Positions 1 through 8,409 of a DNA stretch of 41,830 nt are shown in pieces (position 1 is the stretch's first letter; the number at the start of each line of letters is the position of its first letter). Under the pieces are notes generated by a model. The model was not told the DNA's origin. It searched no databases and saw only the letters and a program-made list of their open reading frames with translations. Source of the DNA: Noviherbaspirillum malthae. Lineage in GTDB: Bacteria > Pseudomonadota > Gammaproteobacteria > Burkholderiales > Burkholderiaceae_D. Both the position numbers and the translations under genes were made by a program. The stretch spans positions 1 through 41,830 of the forward strand of contig NZ_JACYXF010000057.1 in NCBI RefSeq assembly GCF_015352985.1, written 5' to 3'.

Positions 1-190
1 CGGCGGAGACGGCCACGATTTCGGTTGCCTTGCCGCCTTCCTTCAGGCGGGTGGCTTCTTCGACGGCAATCTCGTCAAAGGGATTCATCGACATCTTGAC
101 GTTGGCGATATCGACGCCGGAGCCGTCAGACTTCACGCGCACCTTGACGTTGTAGTCCACCACGCGCTTGACTGGAACCAAAACTTTCAT
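1..190 (-). CDS. etfB: Electron transfer flavoprotein beta subunit (5' part only)
   Basis: The first 63 codons are present; the gene runs off the left edge. The product is the small subunit of the EtfAB heterodimer, which carries electrons from acyl-CoA and related dehydrogenases to ETF-ubiquinone oxidoreductase in the cytoplasm. The translation begins MKVLVPVKRVVDYNVKVRV and continues through NPFDEIAVEEA and a lysine/glycine turn before VAVSA, which is the characteristic EtfB N-terminus (KRVVDYNV and NPFDEIA.EEA are family hallmarks). The ATG at 190 is preceded by AAAGGCAAAGCT, a modest ribosome binding site. A perfect TATAAT lies about 50 bases upstream. etfA would be expected beyond the window edge. 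Confidence 0.93.
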   Translation of the reverse strand, partial: MKVLVPVKRVVDYNVKVRVKSDGSGVDIANVKMSMNPFDEIAVEEATRLKEGGKATEIVAVSA

Positions 191-240
191 AGCTTTGCCT
201 TTGTAAAGAAACAATTGACGTTTACGTAAACCGAATCGTG

Positions 241-246
241 ATTATA
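241..246 (-). promoter_or_regulatory. Candidate -10 box of the etfB promoter
   Basis: The minus strand reads TATAAT here, a perfect sigma70 -10 hexamer, which would give a start near 234 and a leader of about 44 bases before etfB. The -35 region is poor (TTCTGC at 17-bp spacing). A 10-bp palindrome, TTTACGTAAA, lies at 221-230 inside the predicted leader and might be an operator; nothing else supports that. Confidence 0.45.
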
Positions 247-480
247 AATAGATCTGTACTGATGCAGAAATTTAGCACGACCGTTCTTTTAATTGGTAGA
301 GAGTATGCACTAAATTGAATGAAAAATCCAAAACAGGCTTGGTTGAAATCGTAGGACGCCGACGGATGGCGGAAATTGCAGTATGGAAGCCGTTCCGCGG
401 CAACAGGGCCTTCGCCGCGGAAGAAAGATTAGCGCAAGCGGGTTGCCGCGTCTGTGCGCGCGATCATTGTCATGTGCTCG

Positions 481-708
481 TTATTTGCGCTTCATGAAGA
501 AGGTAAATTCCTTGTTGCTTTCGCTATGGTCAACAAGGTCATTGCCGGTCTGGCGGGCAAATGCCTGAAAGTCCCGCACCGAGCCCGGGTCGGTTGCCAG
601 CACACGGAGTATTTCGCCGCTGCTCATTTCAGCCAGCGCCTTTTTCGCCTTGAGGATAGGCAATGGACAATTCAGACCCCTGGCGTCGAGCTCTTTATGA
701 AATTCCAT
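481..708 (-). CDS. tusA: TusA-family sulfurtransferase / sulfur carrier
   Basis: A 75-residue protein of the SirA/TusA family (usual length 75-85). These small cytoplasmic proteins carry a persulfide on a conserved cysteine and pass sulfur to tRNA thiolation, molybdenum cofactor or sulfur-oxidation pathways. The defining CPxP motif is CPLP at residues 14-17, preceded by LDARGLN as in the family, and the C-terminal half has the usual beta-alpha pattern. The ATG at 708 follows AAGGGACTCGAAC, a good ribosome binding site. It stands alone between the Nudix gene and etfB on the same strand. Which sulfur pathway it serves cannot be told from context, so the symbol denotes the family rather than proven tRNA thiolation. 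Confidence 0.88.
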   Translation of the reverse strand: MEFHKELDARGLNCPLPILKAKKALAEMSSGEILRVLATDPGSVRDFQAFARQTGNDLVDHSESNKEFTFFMKRK

Positions 709-901
709 GTTCGAGTCCCTTACAAACGATAGATGGGAAAGTGGCAGAAAATTCTACCGCAATTATGGGAGGGATGGTGCGACGCAGCAAGCCAAAGAGA
801 AATAATGGTGCGAAAGCTCATGGCTCCGGAGCGGCATTGCCGTGTTCTTTGAGCCGGCGCATGCATGCGGCTATGCAGCGAAATCGTGCGAAAACGCTAG
901 C

Positions 902-1420
902 TCAGGCTGACGGCCGCTCCATGAATTCCACCGGAAGATTGCGCGCGCGCATCCAGTCGGCCATCGCGTAGCCGGTGCCGGCCCGCCATGGACGCAGCTT
1001 CTCTGGCGCCACGAGCCGGTACTCGACCAGTTCTTCCGACAAGCGGATCTCGCCGGACGCCTTCACATGATAGGCAATGATGAGCTCGTTCTTGCGGATG
1101 AATTCATAGACGCCGATGAGATTGATTTCATCGGCGTCCAGATTGGTCTCTTCCTTGAGTTCGCGTGCGACGCCCTCTTCCGGCGTTTCACCGCGCTCCA
1201 TGAAACCGGTGATCAGCGCGAACATCTTTTCCGGCCAGGCCGCATTCCGCGCCAGCAGGATACGGCCCTCGACCTCAACCAGGGCAGCCACCACCGGCAA
1301 TGGATTATCCCAGTGCGTCCAGTGTCCGTCAGGACAGGCAAGCCGCAGCTTGCCGCCCTCGCCCGCATCCGCCCGCTGGACCAGCGGTGCGGCGCACATC
1401 GGACAATACTGATAATCCAA
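902..1420 (-). CDS. Nudix hydrolase with N-terminal zinc ribbon
   Basis: 172 residues. A zinc-ribbon-like start (C6, C9, C29, H33) precedes a Nudix fold, an arrangement related to the NADH pyrophosphatase NudC but shorter. The Nudix box spans residues 72-94: G72, E78, R86-E87, E90-E91 are in place, so metal binding and pyrophosphate-bond hydrolysis are expected. The usual glycine near the end of the box is asparagine (N93). The substrate is probably a nucleoside diphosphate derivative but cannot be assigned. The gene lies 23 bp downstream of alaS on the same strand and may be co-transcribed with it. Confidence 0.88.
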   Translation of the reverse strand: MDYQYCPMCAAPLVQRADAGEGGKLRLACPDGHWTHWDNPLPVVAALVEVEGRILLARNAAWPEKMFALITGFMERGETPEEGVARELKEETNLDADEINLIGVYEFIRKNELIIAYHVKASGEIRLSEELVEYRLVAPEKLRPWRAGTGYAMADWMRARNLPVEFMERPSA

Positions 1421-1443
1421 GCCGTTCTCCTTCAGATCAAGAA

Positions 1444-4071
1444 TCAGGCGCGCTCGCGCACCCAGGCGCCGACGCCGTCGAGCGCCTTGGCCAGGCCGCT
1501 CGGATCGGTACCGCCGGCCTGCGCCATGTCGGCGCGGCCGCCGCCCTTGCCGCCGACCTGCTGGGCGACGAAGTTGACCAGTTCGCCTGCCTTGACCTTG
1601 GACGTCGCATCCTGCGTCACGCCGGCGATCAGGCTGACCTTGCCGTCATTGACGGCGGCCAGCACGATGGCGGCGGTCTTCAGCTTGTCCTTGAGCTTGT
1701 CCATGGTCTCGCGCAGCGCCGGCACGTCGGCGCCGTTCAGCGTCGCCGCCAGCACCTTGATGCCGTTGATGTCGACGGCCTTGCCGACCAGTTCATCGCC
1801 CTGGCTGGAAGCCAGCTTGCCCTTGAGCGAAGCCAGTTCCTTCTCGAGGCTGCGCACCTGCTCGAGCACGCTGCCGATGCGGCCGGAAATCTCGGACGGC
1901 GTGGCCTTCAGCGTGCCGGCCACCTGGTTGACGGTCGATTCCAGCGACTGCAGGTAAGCCAGCGCATTCTCGCCGGTGACGGCCTCGATCCGGCGCACGC
2001 CGGCGGCGACGCCGCCTTCGGCAACGACCTTGAACAGGCCGATGTCGCCGGTGCGCTGCACGTGGGTGCCGCCGCACAGCTCGCGGCTGGAGCCGATATC
2101 GAGCACGCGCACCTCGTCGCCGTATTTTTCGCCGAACAGCATCATCGCGCCGGACTTCTGCGCTTCATCGATCGGCATCACGCGCGCCTGCGTCGGATGG
2201 TTGGCCAGGATTTCCGCGTTGACGATGGCTTCCACCTTGCGTATCTGCTCCTGCGTCATCGGGCCGTTGTGGGCAAAGTCGAAGCGGGTGCGCTCGGCAT
2301 TGACGAGCGAGCCCTTCTGCTGCACATGCGCGCCGAGAACTTCGCGCAGCGCCTTGTGCATCAGGTGGGTGGCGCTGTGGTTGCGCACGGTGCGGGCGCG
2401 CTTCTCGGCATCGACCTTGGCGTTGACGACATCGCCGACCTTGATCACGCCTTCGACGATGCGTCCGTGGTGGCCGAAGACGTCGGCCTGGATCTTGAGC
2501 GTGTCTTCGACCAGGAAGCGGGCCGCGCCGTTGCGCAGTTCGCCGGTGTCGCCCACCTGGCCGCCGCTCTCGGCGTAGAAAGGCGTATGGTCGAGCACCA
2601 CCACTGCGTCGTCGCCGGACTTGGCTTCGTCGACCGCCGTGCCGTCGACATAGATGGCAGTGACCCTGGCGGTGTCGTGGATCAACTTTTCATAGCCATG
2701 GAAAGTGGTCGCGCCGCCGCTGTATTCGAGGCCCTGCGCCATCTTGAACTTGCCGGCTTCGCGCGCGCGCTGGCGCTGCTCGTCGAGCAGCGCGTTGAAG
2801 CGCGCCTCGTCCACCGTCACGCCGCGCTCGCGGCAGACGTCGGCGGTCAGGTCGACCGGGAAGCCGTAGGTGTCGTGCAGCTTGAAGGCGGTGTCGCCGT
2901 CGATCTGCTTGGCGCCGGTCGCCAGCGCGCGCTCCAGGATTTCCATGCCGTTGGCGATGGTGCGGAAGAAGGCATCCTCTTCCTGCTTGAGCACTTCGGT
3001 GGCGCGCTGCTCGTTCTGGCGCAGCTCCGGATAAGCCTCGCCCATTTCCTTGACCAGCGCCGGTACCAGCGTATGGAAGAACGGCTTGCGCGCACCCAGC
3101 TTGTAGCCGTGGCGGATCGCGCGGCGGGCGATGCGGCGCAGCACGTAGCCGCGGCCTGCATTGCTCGGAATGACGCCGTCGACGACGGTGAAGGTGCAGG
3201 CGCGGATATGGTCGGCAATGACTTTGAGCGACGGGGAATCCTTGTCGCAGTCGCCGCCGCCGGCCGCATCGACCGCCCGCTTGGCCGCAGCGAGCAGGTT
3301 CACGAAGGTGTCGATTTCATAATTGCTGTGCACATGCTGCAGCACCGCGGTGATGCGCTCGAGGCCCATGCCGGTGTCGACGCTGGGCTTGGGCAGCTTG
3401 TGCATCACGCCCGCTTCGTCGCGGTTGAACTGCATGAACACGTTGTTCCAGATCTCGATGTAGCGGTCGCCGTCTTCATCGGGCGACCCGGGAGGGCCGC
3501 CGGCCACGTCGGGGCCGTGGTCGTAGAAGATCTCGGTGCAGGGGCCGCAGGGGCCGGTGTCGCCCATCATCCAGAAGTTGTCGGATGCATAACGCGCGCC
3601 CTTGTTGTCGCCGATGCGCACGATGCGCTCCGCCGGCACGCCGACCGTCTTGTTCCAGATCTCGTAGGCTTCGTCGTCTTCCGCATAGACCGTCACCCAC
3701 AGCTTTTCCTTCGGCAGCTTGAAAACCCCGGTCAGCAGTTCCCACGCATACTGGATCGCGTCATGCTTGAAGTAGTCGCCGAAGCTGAAGTTGCCCAGCA
3801 TTTCGAAGAAGGTATGGTGGCGCGCGGTGTAGCCGACGTTTTCAAGGTCGTTATGCTTGCCGCCGGCGCGGATGCACTTCTGGGAAGTCGTCGCTCGCGT
3901 ATAGGGCCGCTTGTCGAAGCCGAGGAACACATCCTTGAACTGGTTCATGCCGGCATTGGTAAACAGCAGCGTCGGATCGTCGCCCGGCACTACCGGGCTG
4001 GACGACACAATGGTGTGGCCCTTGGATTCGAAATACTTCAGGAATTTTTCGCGGATTTCAGACGATTTCAT
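1444..4071 (-). CDS. alaS: Alanine--tRNA ligase
   Basis: 875 residues, essentially the E. coli AlaRS length. It charges tRNA-Ala in the cytoplasm. In order: class II catalytic core from MKSSEIREKFLKYFESKGH with the RATTSQKCIRAGGKHNDLE substrate-binding region; tRNA-recognition domain; editing domain with zinc-binding HSATH and CGGTH motifs that clear mischarged Ser/Gly-tRNA; and a C-terminal C-Ala domain ending in the Gly-rich GGKGGGRADMAQAGG segment. The ATG at 4071 is the natural start because MKSSEIREKFL aligns with family starts. A perfect TATAAT lies about 46 bp upstream. Long apparent reading frames opposite this gene are codon-bias shadows. Confidence 0.99.
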   Translation of the reverse strand: MKSSEIREKFLKYFESKGHTIVSSSPVVPGDDPTLLFTNAGMNQFKDVFLGFDKRPYTRATTSQKCIRAGGKHNDLENVGYTARHHTFFEMLGNFSFGDYFKHDAIQYAWELLTGVFKLPKEKLWVTVYAEDDEAYEIWNKTVGVPAERIVRIGDNKGARYASDNFWMMGDTGPCGPCTEIFYDHGPDVAGGPPGSPDEDGDRYIEIWNNVFMQFNRDEAGVMHKLPKPSVDTGMGLERITAVLQHVHSNYEIDTFVNLLAAAKRAVDAAGGGDCDKDSPSLKVIADHIRACTFTVVDGVIPSNAGRGYVLRRIARRAIRHGYKLGARKPFFHTLVPALVKEMGEAYPELRQNEQRATEVLKQEEDAFFRTIANGMEILERALATGAKQIDGDTAFKLHDTYGFPVDLTADVCRERGVTVDEARFNALLDEQRQRAREAGKFKMAQGLEYSGGATTFHGYEKLIHDTARVTAIYVDGTAVDEAKSGDDAVVVLDHTPFYAESGGQVGDTGELRNGAARFLVEDTLKIQADVFGHHGRIVEGVIKVGDVVNAKVDAEKRARTVRNHSATHLMHKALREVLGAHVQQKGSLVNAERTRFDFAHNGPMTQEQIRKVEAIVNAEILANHPTQARVMPIDEAQKSGAMMLFGEKYGDEVRVLDIGSSRELCGGTHVQRTGDIGLFKVVAEGGVAAGVRRIEAVTGENALAYLQSLESTVNQVAGTLKATPSEISGRIGSVLEQVRSLEKELASLKGKLASSQGDELVGKAVDINGIKVLAATLNGADVPALRETMDKLKDKLKTAAIVLAAVNDGKVSLIAGVTQDATSKVKAGELVNFVAQQVGGKGGGRADMAQAGGTDPSGLAKALDGVGAWVRERA

Positions 4072-4116
4072 GTTCAGTGACGAAAAGGGGTAAGCGGGTA
4101 TGCGTATAAACGATTG

Positions 4117-4122
4117 ATTATA
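4117..4122 (-). promoter_or_regulatory. Candidate -10 box of the alaS promoter
   Basis: The minus strand reads TATAAT about 46 bases upstream of the alaS ATG, in an otherwise GC-rich gap. No good -35 hexamer is found at 16-18 bp (the region reads TTTGCG or CGCTTT). Taken with the empty 126-bp gap after ugpQ, this suggests alaS has its own promoter. Confidence 0.45.
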
Positions 4123-4197
4123 CGTGATAAGCCCGGCGCAAAGCGGTGTGGACGGATTGGCAAAACCGGGCCGCGAACTGCAATGCCCAATGCAGTT

Positions 4198-4974
4198 TCA
4201 CGCGGCAAAATCATGTCCGATCAGGTCGATCCTGTCGGTGCAGAAGGCATCGACGCCCCAGGCCAGCAGTTCCCGCGCCCTCTCGGGATCGTTGACGGTG
4301 TAGCAGAACAGGCCATACCCCGCCCGCTTCACTTCGGCGGCTTGCTCACGCGACAACTTTTTATGATTGGTATGGAGTGCAATGGCGCCCAGCGCCTCCA
4401 GCCGCTCCTGCCAGTCCGGCGAGATCGTGTCGAGCAGGAAGCCGCGCGGTATCTCGGGGGCTGCCTTCGCTGCCTGGCCGAGCGCATCGAAGGAAAATGA
4501 GGAGAAGAGCGGCAGGCCGGATGCATTACCCTGTGATGCACTTCTTTCCGCCGCCGCAATTTCCTTGGCGAAAAGACGGCGCGTGACTTCGCCGACCACT
4601 CTGCCGGTTTCCACCTCATGCCCGGGCGCCGGCTTGATTTCCACATTCATCCAGATGCCATTGGACTTGCAGAAATGCACGGCCTGCTCGTAGGCGGGCA
4701 CGGGTTCGCCCGAGAACCTGGCATCGAACCAGGCGCCGGCGTCAAGCTTGCCAAGATCGGCGGCACTGGTCAGCGCAACCTGCCCTTCTCCGCGCACCGT
4801 GCGGCCGAAATGGGGGTCGTGCATCAGCACGGGAACGCCGTCGGCCGACAGCATCACATCGAATTCCACCGCATGAAAGCCGTGGGAAAGACCGCACTGC
4901 AGTGCGGCAATGGTGTTCTCGGGAGCAAGTGTGCCGCCGCCGCGATGGGCAATGATTTTCGGATAAAACCACAT
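4198..4974 (-). CDS. ugpQ: Glycerophosphodiester phosphodiesterase
   Basis: 258 residues from the ATG at 4974. It hydrolyses glycerophosphodiesters such as glycerophosphocholine to sn-glycerol-3-phosphate plus alcohol. The GDPD signature is clear: IIAHRGGGTLAPENT near the N-terminus (catalytic H10, E19), then VEFDVMLSADGVPVLMHDP with the metal-binding Glu/Asp and second catalytic His, WMNVEIKP, and a C-terminal VNDPERARELLAWGVDAFCTD. No signal peptide is visible, so it is the cytoplasmic UgpQ type rather than periplasmic GlpQ. An upstream in-frame TTG at 5004 could add ten residues, but it would lie upstream of the transcription start predicted from the promoter at 4997-5026, so the ATG is preferred. 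Confidence 0.93.
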   Translation of the reverse strand: MWFYPKIIAHRGGGTLAPENTIAALQCGLSHGFHAVEFDVMLSADGVPVLMHDPHFGRTVRGEGQVALTSAADLGKLDAGAWFDARFSGEPVPAYEQAVHFCKSNGIWMNVEIKPAPGHEVETGRVVGEVTRRLFAKEIAAAERSASQGNASGLPLFSSFSFDALGQAAKAAPEIPRGFLLDTISPDWQERLEALGAIALHTNHKKLSREQAAEVKRAGYGLFCYTVNDPERARELLAWGVDAFCTDRIDLIGHDFAA

Positions 4975-4996
4975 GGCTTGATCTATGTCTCGGAAT

Positions 4997-5026
4997 ATTA
5001 TCAAACGAGTCGTAGTCTAATGCCAA
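4997..5026 (-). promoter_or_regulatory. Sigma70-type promoter for ugpQ
   Basis: On the minus strand TTGGCA (5021-5026) and GATAAT (4997-5002) are separated by 18 bp; each matches consensus at 5 of 6 positions. Transcription would start near 4990, giving a leader of about 16 bases before the ATG at 4974. The element sits in the divergent gap with the diguanylate cyclase gene and overlaps a possible alternative start of that gene (ATG at 5020). Confidence 0.6.
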
Positions 5027-5100
5027 TCGTTAATCCAGGGCGAAGGCCGTATCGCGACCATGCCGGTCGATATGCGGCGCGTCCATTGAACCGTCTTGCC

Positions 5101-6945
5101 ATGCCAGCTGACAGTACTTATTCCACCACGCCTTTCGATACATCCAATTTCATCATTCCCGCAGAGTGGCATGCTTTTTCCGACCTGCTCGGCGGAGCGG
5201 ATACCGGCCTGCTGTTCTTGCGGGACGGCATCGTCCTCCATGCCAATCCCACGCTTGCCACGCAGCTCGGGTATGAAGAGGAAGAACTCGCGGGCCAGCC
5301 GCTGGAATCCCTTTTTCTCAGGCAAGACGGCGATGCCGTACAGCCCGAGGCTACCGACGGCAGCCATATACGACTTCGCAACAAGAACGGCACCGCCCAT
5401 GACTTTCTGCTGATCGCCAATCGGGTCGATACGCTGACCGATGCCGGCTGCGTGATCTGGGTGCTGCAGCCGCTGCTGTCCAAACGCGAGGTCGATGCGC
5501 CGGACTCTCCGAGCCGGCTCCGCGCCATCACCGAACATCTGCCCGACCTGGTCATGGTATGCGACCCTGACGGCAGCATCAGCTATGCCAACAAGGCTTA
5601 CGACAATCTCGTGGGCGGGCAAGGCGATTCGCTGACGGAACTGCTGCACGAAGACGACCGTCCGTTCTTCCGGAGCGTGCTGGGCGAAAGCACCGAGAGC
5701 GGCCGCACCGAACAACTGGCATTCAGAATCAGGGCGCACGGCGGCGGATGGCGGCATGTGGCCGGCGAGGTGCGCAACCTGCTCGCCGATGAAGACATCG
5801 GCGGCCTGCTGCTCAACCTGCGCGATGTCACCGAGGAAACCCAGCGCCAGCAGGATATTGCCGCCGACAAGAAGCGGCAGCTGCATTACCTGACGCGGCT
5901 GCTGCAGATCGCGCAGAATCCCCACGCCAATTTCTCGTCGGCGCTCAAGGTCATTCTGAAGTCGGCGGCCAAGGCCCTGGGCACGCATCGCTGCGCCTAC
6001 TGGGACGTGCACGATGAAGCCCCGCGCACGCTGTGCATGCTGTCCTACGACGAGACGAAGCAGAATTTCATCGAGGAAAAGATCGACCAGGGCGGCGACA
6101 GCCTGCATCCCCTGCTGCGCCACGTGCTGCGTACCGAGCATCAGCTCGTCATCGCCGATGTCGACCAGGACCCGCGCGCCGCGCTGTATTGCGAATATTT
6201 CCATGCGCAGTCGATCAAGGCGGTGATCGCCATGCCGGTCAAGCACAACGATGCCTACGTGGGCGTGCTGATGCTGTCGCATTTCGAGCAGCCACGTTCA
6301 TGGCGTCGTGACGAATCCGAGTTCGCCGAAACCGTGGCCGGCGTGATTTCCCTCATCCTCAGGGAAGTCGAGCGCGTGCGCGCGGAAGCGCAGGCCAAGC
6401 ACTTCGCCCGCCACGACCGCCTCACCGGCCTGCCCAACCGCGACTTCCTGCTCGACCAGGCGGCCGACATCTTCCCCAAGCTGACCGCAAAGGCCAATAC
6501 GCTGGCGGCCTTCTTCATCGATCTCGACGGCTTCAAGGAAGTCAATGACAACCTGGGCAAGGATGTCGGCGACGAGCTTCTGAAGGCGGCGGCGATGCGC
6601 CTGCGCAACGTGGTGCGCAAGAACGACATCATCGCCCGGCTGGGCGGCGACGAATTCCTGCTGCTGGCACTCAACCTGAGCGACATGAAGATTGCCGACG
6701 ACATTGCCTCGCAGCTGGTGGACACCATGCGCGGCGCTTTCTCGGTGGGCGGACACAAGGTCCAGATATCGGCCAGCGTCGGCATTGCGCTGTACCCGTT
6801 CGACGGCACCGACCTCGACACGCTGATGCGCAAGGCCGACATCGCGCTGGTCGAAGCCAAGCGCTCCGGCCGCGACCAGTACCAGATGTTCCGGCCGCAG
6901 CTCAACGACGGCCTGCCGCCGATTACGCGCAGCGGACGCAACTGA
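5101..6945 (+). CDS. Sensor diguanylate cyclase (PAS-PAS-GAF-GGDEF)
   Basis: 614 residues, soluble, without membrane segments. Two PAS domains (about residues 30-130 and 145-260; the second contains DLVMVCDPDGSISYANKAY) are followed by a GAF domain (about 290-425) and a GGDEF domain (about 440-600). The active-site motif is intact as GGDEF at 515-519, and RKND at 506-509 is an intact RxxD inhibitory site five residues upstream. The protein should therefore make cyclic di-GMP from two GTP and be feedback inhibited. There is no EAL domain. The signal sensed by PAS/GAF is unknown. An in-frame ATG at 5020 would add 27 basic residues; neither start has a strong ribosome binding site, so the start is uncertain. 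Confidence 0.95.
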   Translation: MPADSTYSTTPFDTSNFIIPAEWHAFSDLLGGADTGLLFLRDGIVLHANPTLATQLGYEEEELAGQPLESLFLRQDGDAVQPEATDGSHIRLRNKNGTAHDFLLIANRVDTLTDAGCVIWVLQPLLSKREVDAPDSPSRLRAITEHLPDLVMVCDPDGSISYANKAYDNLVGGQGDSLTELLHEDDRPFFRSVLGESTESGRTEQLAFRIRAHGGGWRHVAGEVRNLLADEDIGGLLLNLRDVTEETQRQQDIAADKKRQLHYLTRLLQIAQNPHANFSSALKVILKSAAKALGTHRCAYWDVHDEAPRTLCMLSYDETKQNFIEEKIDQGGDSLHPLLRHVLRTEHQLVIADVDQDPRAALYCEYFHAQSIKAVIAMPVKHNDAYVGVLMLSHFEQPRSWRRDESEFAETVAGVISLILREVERVRAEAQAKHFARHDRLTGLPNRDFLLDQAADIFPKLTAKANTLAAFFIDLDGFKEVNDNLGKDVGDELLKAAAMRLRNVVRKNDIIARLGGDEFLLLALNLSDMKIADDIASQLVDTMRGAFSVGGHKVQISASVGIALYPFDGTDLDTLMRKADIALVEAKRSGRDQYQMFRPQLNDGLPPITRSGRN

Positions 6946-7019
6946 GCAGGCGCCATCGCAGTCAAGCCGTGCGCGGCGCAGTTTCTGCAGGGGCATGCGC
7001 ATGGGGTTAGAATCGGTGA

Positions 7020-7060
7020 CGCCCGGCCGGCGCGAGCAATGTAGACGCGCCGGCCGGGCG
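7020..7060. terminator. Perfect 15-bp GC-only hairpin, terminator or leader structure
   Basis: CGCCCGGCCGGCGCG at 7020-7034 is exactly inverted at 7046-7060 around an 11-base loop. It lies 74 bp after the cyclase stop and 43 bp before the CoA-transferase start. There is no T-run on either side, so it is not a classical intrinsic terminator. It could stop transcription from the cyclase, protect an mRNA end, or sit in the leader of the next gene: a TAGAAT -10-like box at 7008-7013 lies just upstream, though without a good -35. Confidence 0.5.
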
Positions 7061-7103
7061 AGGTTCCCATGCTCCATCCCTGCTCACGACACATCATCAG
7101 AAC

Positions 7104-8342
7104 ATGTCCGCCACACCCGCCAAACAAGCGCTTTCCCATATCCGTGTCCTCGACCTTACCCGCGTCCTCGCCGGACCGTGGTGCGCGCAGAACCTCGCCG
7201 ATCTCGGCGCCGACGTCATCAAGATCGAGCGCCCGGGCGCGGGCGACGACACCCGCCACTGGGGCCCGCCCTACCTGCGTGACGCCGACGGCAAGGACAC
7301 CGCCGAAGCGGCCTACTATCTCGCCGCCAACCGCAACAAGCGTTCCGTCACGCTCGACATCGCCTCCGCCGAAGGGCAGCAGATCATCCGCGAACTGGCG
7401 CGGCAGTCCGACGTGGTGCTGGAAAACTACAAGGTAGGACAGCTGAAGAAATACGGGCTCGACTATGAATCCCTCAAGCGCGAGAAGCCCGACCTCGTCT
7501 ACTGCTCCGTGACCGGTTTCGGCCAGGACGGCCCGTATGCGCAGCGCGCCGGCTACGATTTCATCATCCAGGGCATGGGCGGTTTCATGTCGATCACCGG
7601 CGAGCGCGACGACCTGCCGGGCGGCGGACCGCAAAAGGCCGGCGTGGCGATTTCCGACCTCATGACCGGCATGTATGCGACGATCGCCGTCATGGCGGCA
7701 CTGACCCACCGCGACCGCACCGGCGAAGGCCAGTACATCGACATGGCCCTGCTGGATGTGCAGGTCGCCATGCTGGCCAACATGAACACCAACTACCTCG
7801 CCAGCGGACAGGCGCCCAAGCGCTGGGGCAATGCCCATCCCAACATCGTGCCCTACCAGACTTTCGCCACCTCGGACGGCTACATCATCGTCGCCGTCGG
7901 CAACGACGGCCAGTACCGCCGCTTCGTCGAAGCCGGCGGGCGTCCCGACCTGCATCAGGACGAGCGCTTCGCCACCAATCCGATGCGGGTGCGCCACCGC
8001 GACACGCTGGTGCCGCTCTTGGCGGAGATGGTGAAAACCAAGACCAAGCAGGAATGGATCGATGCGCTGGAAGCCGCCGGCGTGCCCTGCGGGCCGATCA
8101 ACGACCTCGACGAAGTGTTCGACAATCCGCAGGTGCAGGCACGCGGCCTGCGCGTCGACCTGCCGCATCCCAGCGGCGGCACCGTCAAGCTGGTCGGCAG
8201 CCCGATGAGGATGTCGGCCACGCCGCCGCGCTACGATGCGCCGCCGCCGACGCTGGGCCAGCATACCGAGCAGGTGCTGCAGGACCTGCTCGGCTACAGC
8301 GAGCAGCAGATCGGGGAATTGCGCACCAAGGGAACGATCTGA
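7104..8342 (+). CDS. Class III CoA-transferase (CaiB/BaiF family)
   Basis: 412 residues, full length for the family. These enzymes move CoA between carboxylic acids (for example formyl-, oxalyl-, carnitinyl- or succinyl-CoA) by an aspartyl-CoA mechanism. Family features: ALSHIRVLDLTRVLAGPWC and LADLGADVIKIERPGAGDD near the N-terminus, NRNKRSVTLDI, VVLENYKVG, a central GYDFIIQGMGGFMSITGE containing a family-typical region around the catalytic Asp, and VPCGPINDLDEVFDNPQVQARG in the C-terminal half. The substrate cannot be read from sequence. The gene is followed 67 bp later, same strand, by a gamma-glutamyltransferase-like gene, so the two may act in one acid-catabolic or detoxification route (inference only). 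Confidence 0.93.
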   Translation: MSATPAKQALSHIRVLDLTRVLAGPWCAQNLADLGADVIKIERPGAGDDTRHWGPPYLRDADGKDTAEAAYYLAANRNKRSVTLDIASAEGQQIIRELARQSDVVLENYKVGQLKKYGLDYESLKREKPDLVYCSVTGFGQDGPYAQRAGYDFIIQGMGGFMSITGERDDLPGGGPQKAGVAISDLMTGMYATIAVMAALTHRDRTGEGQYIDMALLDVQVAMLANMNTNYLASGQAPKRWGNAHPNIVPYQTFATSDGYIIVAVGNDGQYRRFVEAGGRPDLHQDERFATNPMRVRHRDTLVPLLAEMVKTKTKQEWIDALEAAGVPCGPINDLDEVFDNPQVQARGLRVDLPHPSGGTVKLVGSPMRMSATPPRYDAPPPTLGQHTEQVLQDLLGYSEQQIGELRTKGTI

Positions 8343-8409
8343 ACCGGCTTCAACTTCACGCCTGATACCACACGGTTCACGGGAACCAACGAAACCACAG
8401 GGAGCTGCC

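Noticed and set aside
215..244. Plus-strand promoter TTGACG / GATTAT before the TusA gene
   Set aside because: No plus-strand gene follows; a chance match in an AT-rich patch.
191..480. Short ORFs upstream of etfB, including one at about 315-497
   Set aside because: They start at TTG or lack ribosome binding sites and overlap the TusA gene in antisense.
1300..4080. Very long plus-strand open frame opposite alaS
   Set aside because: It is exactly antisense to a full AlaRS, has no family features and is His/Ala/Asp-rich, as expected from reverse-strand GC codon bias.
4176..4197. Hairpin AACTGCA / TGCAGTT after ugpQ as a terminator
   Set aside because: Only seven pairs with a mismatched centre and no T-run; too weak to call.
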